Of a stretch of DNA of 64,000 bases, positions 61,960 to 64,000 are shown one piece after another. The first letter of the stretch is position 1. Every line of letters begins with the position of its first letter. The DNA is from Holacanthus passer. Lineage: Eukaryota > Chordata > Actinopteri > Pomacanthidae. The position numbers and the translations under genes are program-made. The notes under the pieces were generated by a model. The model was not told the DNA's origin. It was given only the letters and a program-made list of their open reading frames with translations, and made no database searches. The stretch covers positions 11,339,001 to 11,403,000 of the forward strand of contig JAFREQ010000003.1 of the NCBI GenBank assembly GCA_025331565.1, given 5' to 3'.

Positions 61960-62049
61960 TGTAGCATTTGACAACCTTGAAAAGACTACAAAACAACTAG
62001 CTTATGTCTCACAACAAACCGTCCCAGTCATGCCAGTGACGAGACTATT
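61960..62049 (+). other. first exon of an unidentified gene running off the right edge
   Basis: The exon ends ACTATT|GTAAGT, a consensus donor. Its 5' end is inferred from the NRF1/GABP promoter. The last ATG (62030) opens MPVTRL and would join the next exon as LYPLYQL. An upstream ATG (62004) opens a short uORF that overlaps it. The gene is not recognised. Confidence 0.45.
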
Positions 62050-64000
62050 GTAAGTGTTAAGTTTTTATTTCTAGGCGTGAATATGCGAAAGGACACCTCA
62101 ACTAGAAATTAAGTCTTTGTTGGTCCGCCTTTCTGTTCCGTTAGCTGGGTTTGGTATGCTAGCACTCTCAGCTAACGTTAGCATGCCTCAGCCCTCCAGC
62201 TGCACTGTTTGTCTGAATGTAGCTATCGACGTTGTTTTCATTTATTTTACACATTGTCAGTGCGCTTTAATCCACGTTTAACTCTTTAACTCACTTTGAA
62301 TCCTACATGATGCTGCGAGCATTAGCCAGCTATGCTAAAAACAAACTGCCGTTAACGTGCAGCTGGTGTCGCAATACAGTAACTATGAGGGTTACTATGA
62401 CACCCAGGTAGTTGTGATGGTCTGTAGGTGATGTAACTCACCTATGTCCACAATCATAGACTGTATCAGGACAATATCATTGTTTCTGAGGGTTTTAATC
62501 AAGGATAGAGGGAGTCGTATGTACAGATTGTGAAGCCCTTTGCGGCAAATATGTGATTTTGGGCTGTGAACATAATATTGACTTGACCACTGGGATCCAC
62601 AGCAAATTAAGCAATGCTTGACTTTTATTGCTTGACAATAAAATGCTTCTCTAGAGGTTGTAATTCTGTCAACATTCATCATGTCAATGACTTTTTTCTT
62701 TTGGTATAAATGGTATGGTGTGAATTAGTTCTTATTGCTTATCAGGCTCGACCCAGGGCTAAAGGATAATTCGAGTTTACTGTGACTTCTTTTAATTATG
62801 GCTGTCATTTCTATCAGTAATGATAACATTGTGCTCATTAAGTTAATTGCTTATGTCTGGGAACACTGCATCATCTCTACAGTGAAGTATGACAAGGCAA
62901 AAATCAAGAGCAGTTAGACGATCAGACAGGTTATAAACAAGCAAACAGCGAAACCACATAATCTGATTTCAGTTATAAAGGTCTGATAAACACTCTTCCT
63001 TTTCTGCCCTTCACTGAATAGCAGACAGACAAGTTGTTTTTGACCAGCTCTAGGTTTCTGGAGGACTTAGGTGCTGTAAGAAAACTTAATGTTATTTGAC
63101 TATAAATCTTGCATTTTATCATAATTCGAGACAATTATCATTATAGTATTTATAAAAACACACAGGTTGTGTTTTTTTTTACATTACACTCAGATATTAG
63201 CAAGAAAAAAGTGAATCAAATACGTTCACTGTTGAGCGTGATGTCCTGAAGTGGTCTTGTGTGTCATAAATAATAATAATCACATAATAACTTTTGTTAA
63301 GCAAGACTTGAAGGAATTTGAACTGTGTTTTGCTCATCCTCCAGAAGTCAGGGTGAAGCCTTCAACCAGCTGTGGGGGAGGGTTTAGTTATATTTTAAGT
63401 TTAAGTTTATCTTTTTCCTTTCTTCTAACAGCCTGGTACTTCATCAATAATCTTACCCTTTCTTTTTTAAAAGGAATTGGGGATTTTTAAACTATCATTA
63501 AAAAAACCCCAATAAATTCAGAACTGTCACTGTTGCCTTTCTGCCCTAAGCCACACACACACACACACACACACACGTGTATAGCCTAGGAGCTGACGCC
63601 AACCATTGGTCAAACTTGCAGAGGGGAGGACAGGAGCTAGTGCGACCATATATGACATGGTAGACAACTCTCAGCATAGTTTTTCTTCCCCTTTTCATTC
63701 GGCTAAGGTGCTGTGAAAAACTCTCAGGCTGCTTCAGTGTTATACTGGTATGGAAAACCCTAGGATACTTCCATATACCCAGAATCACAGACATCACATC
63801 AAGGGACAGAATGTGGCTTGGATGGCATGTAGCAAACCACAAACACTGATCACATTTTGTGGGTTTTCATTACGCAGTTCTCTTTTGAAACATCTTTTGG
63901 CAACAATATCTTCGCAGTTGTTGGTGTGATTGTAGGAAAAACTACATAACTGTAGAGGGTGACAGTCTGCCTCTCTTTCAGATACCCTCTCTACCAGCTG
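62030..64000 (+). CDS. partial coding region, unidentified protein (N-terminus MPVTRLLYPLYQL)
   Basis: ATG at 62030, six codons plus two bases to the donor at 62049/62050. The intron runs to the acceptor TCTGCCTCTCTTTCAG, ending at 63981, and the exon at 63982-64000 stays open to the window end. The start and intron are supported by splice signals only; the protein cannot be named from 13 residues. The promoter type suggests a mitochondrial or housekeeping product. Confidence 0.35.
62050..63981 (+). other. intron 1 of the right-edge gene
   Basis: Begins GTAAGT and ends TTTCAG. It contains the palindrome GCTAACGTTAGC (62172-62183), a (CA)n microsatellite (63552-63576) and no recognised exon. 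Confidence 0.45.
63552..63576. repeat. (CA)n microsatellite
   Basis: A CA run of about 25 bases. Confidence 0.9.

Overview
This is a 64-kb piece of a vertebrate nuclear genome, almost certainly a teleost fish. The genes have many short exons with GT-AG introns, and there are no operons. The encoded proteins resemble ray-finned fish sequences. The background carries repeat families I recognise from fish genomes: a tRNA-derived SINE with a GGATGGAT-type tail, a non-LTR LINE with a GGCGGTAATGC...GAAGAAG tail, an AGGGCTGCAACTAAT-type element and abundant CA/GT microsatellites. Long AT-rich non-coding stretches dominate. The species cannot be fixed from the sequence alone. All assignments come from reading splice sites, motifs and remembered family sequences; no search was run.

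Layout. From 1 to about 7.08 kb there is no recognisable coding exon. A CpG-rich promoter with a minus-strand first exon (5' end near 7.25 kb, donor at 7084) points left, so this stretch may be intron 1 of a gene whose coding part lies outside the window. From 7.6 to 11.6 kb there are transposon remains. A carnitine palmitoyltransferase 1 gene (cpt1a type) runs on + from a non-coding exon ending at 11749, through coding exons 15156-27158, to a distal poly(A) signal at 28986. All coding exons were placed and join in frame to 772 or 771 residues. From 29.0 to 31.8 kb is intergenic. A second gene runs on the minus strand from a promoter near 54.2-54.45 kb to a stop codon at 34126, with a probable 3' UTR to about 31.8 kb. 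It has ten coding exons and a 693-residue type II membrane protein of glycoside hydrolase family 31 (MYORG / SITS-binding-protein-like). The two genes converge tail to tail. From 54.5 to 61.9 kb is mostly intergenic, with a small spliced ORF with a signal peptide (57.8-58.2 kb), a complex minisatellite and a SINE with target-site duplications. At 61.9 kb an NRF1 plus ETS/GABP promoter starts a + strand gene whose second exon begins 19 bases before the window ends.

Most interesting points. (1) cpt1a carries two alternative versions of one exon (9a and 9b, residues 295-324). Both start in phase 0 and end in phase 1, so using both breaks the frame. One version looks like the liver CPT1A segment and the other like the muscle CPT1B segment, including the one-residue length difference. 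(2) The GH31-like membrane protein lacks the usual catalytic aspartates and looks like a pseudoenzyme. (3) A 52-residue two-exon ORF with a signal peptide and very good splice sites may be an undescribed secreted peptide. (4) There are several short structural or regulatory signals: a 20-bp RFX-like palindrome beside exon 9a, CTCF-like sites, a perfect intronic hairpin and a TGCGTAAA motif cluster.

Functionally, CPT1A controls entry of long-chain acyl groups into mitochondria, and the right-edge promoter has the signature of nuclear genes for mitochondrial proteins. I see no evidence that the genes of this window work as one unit.
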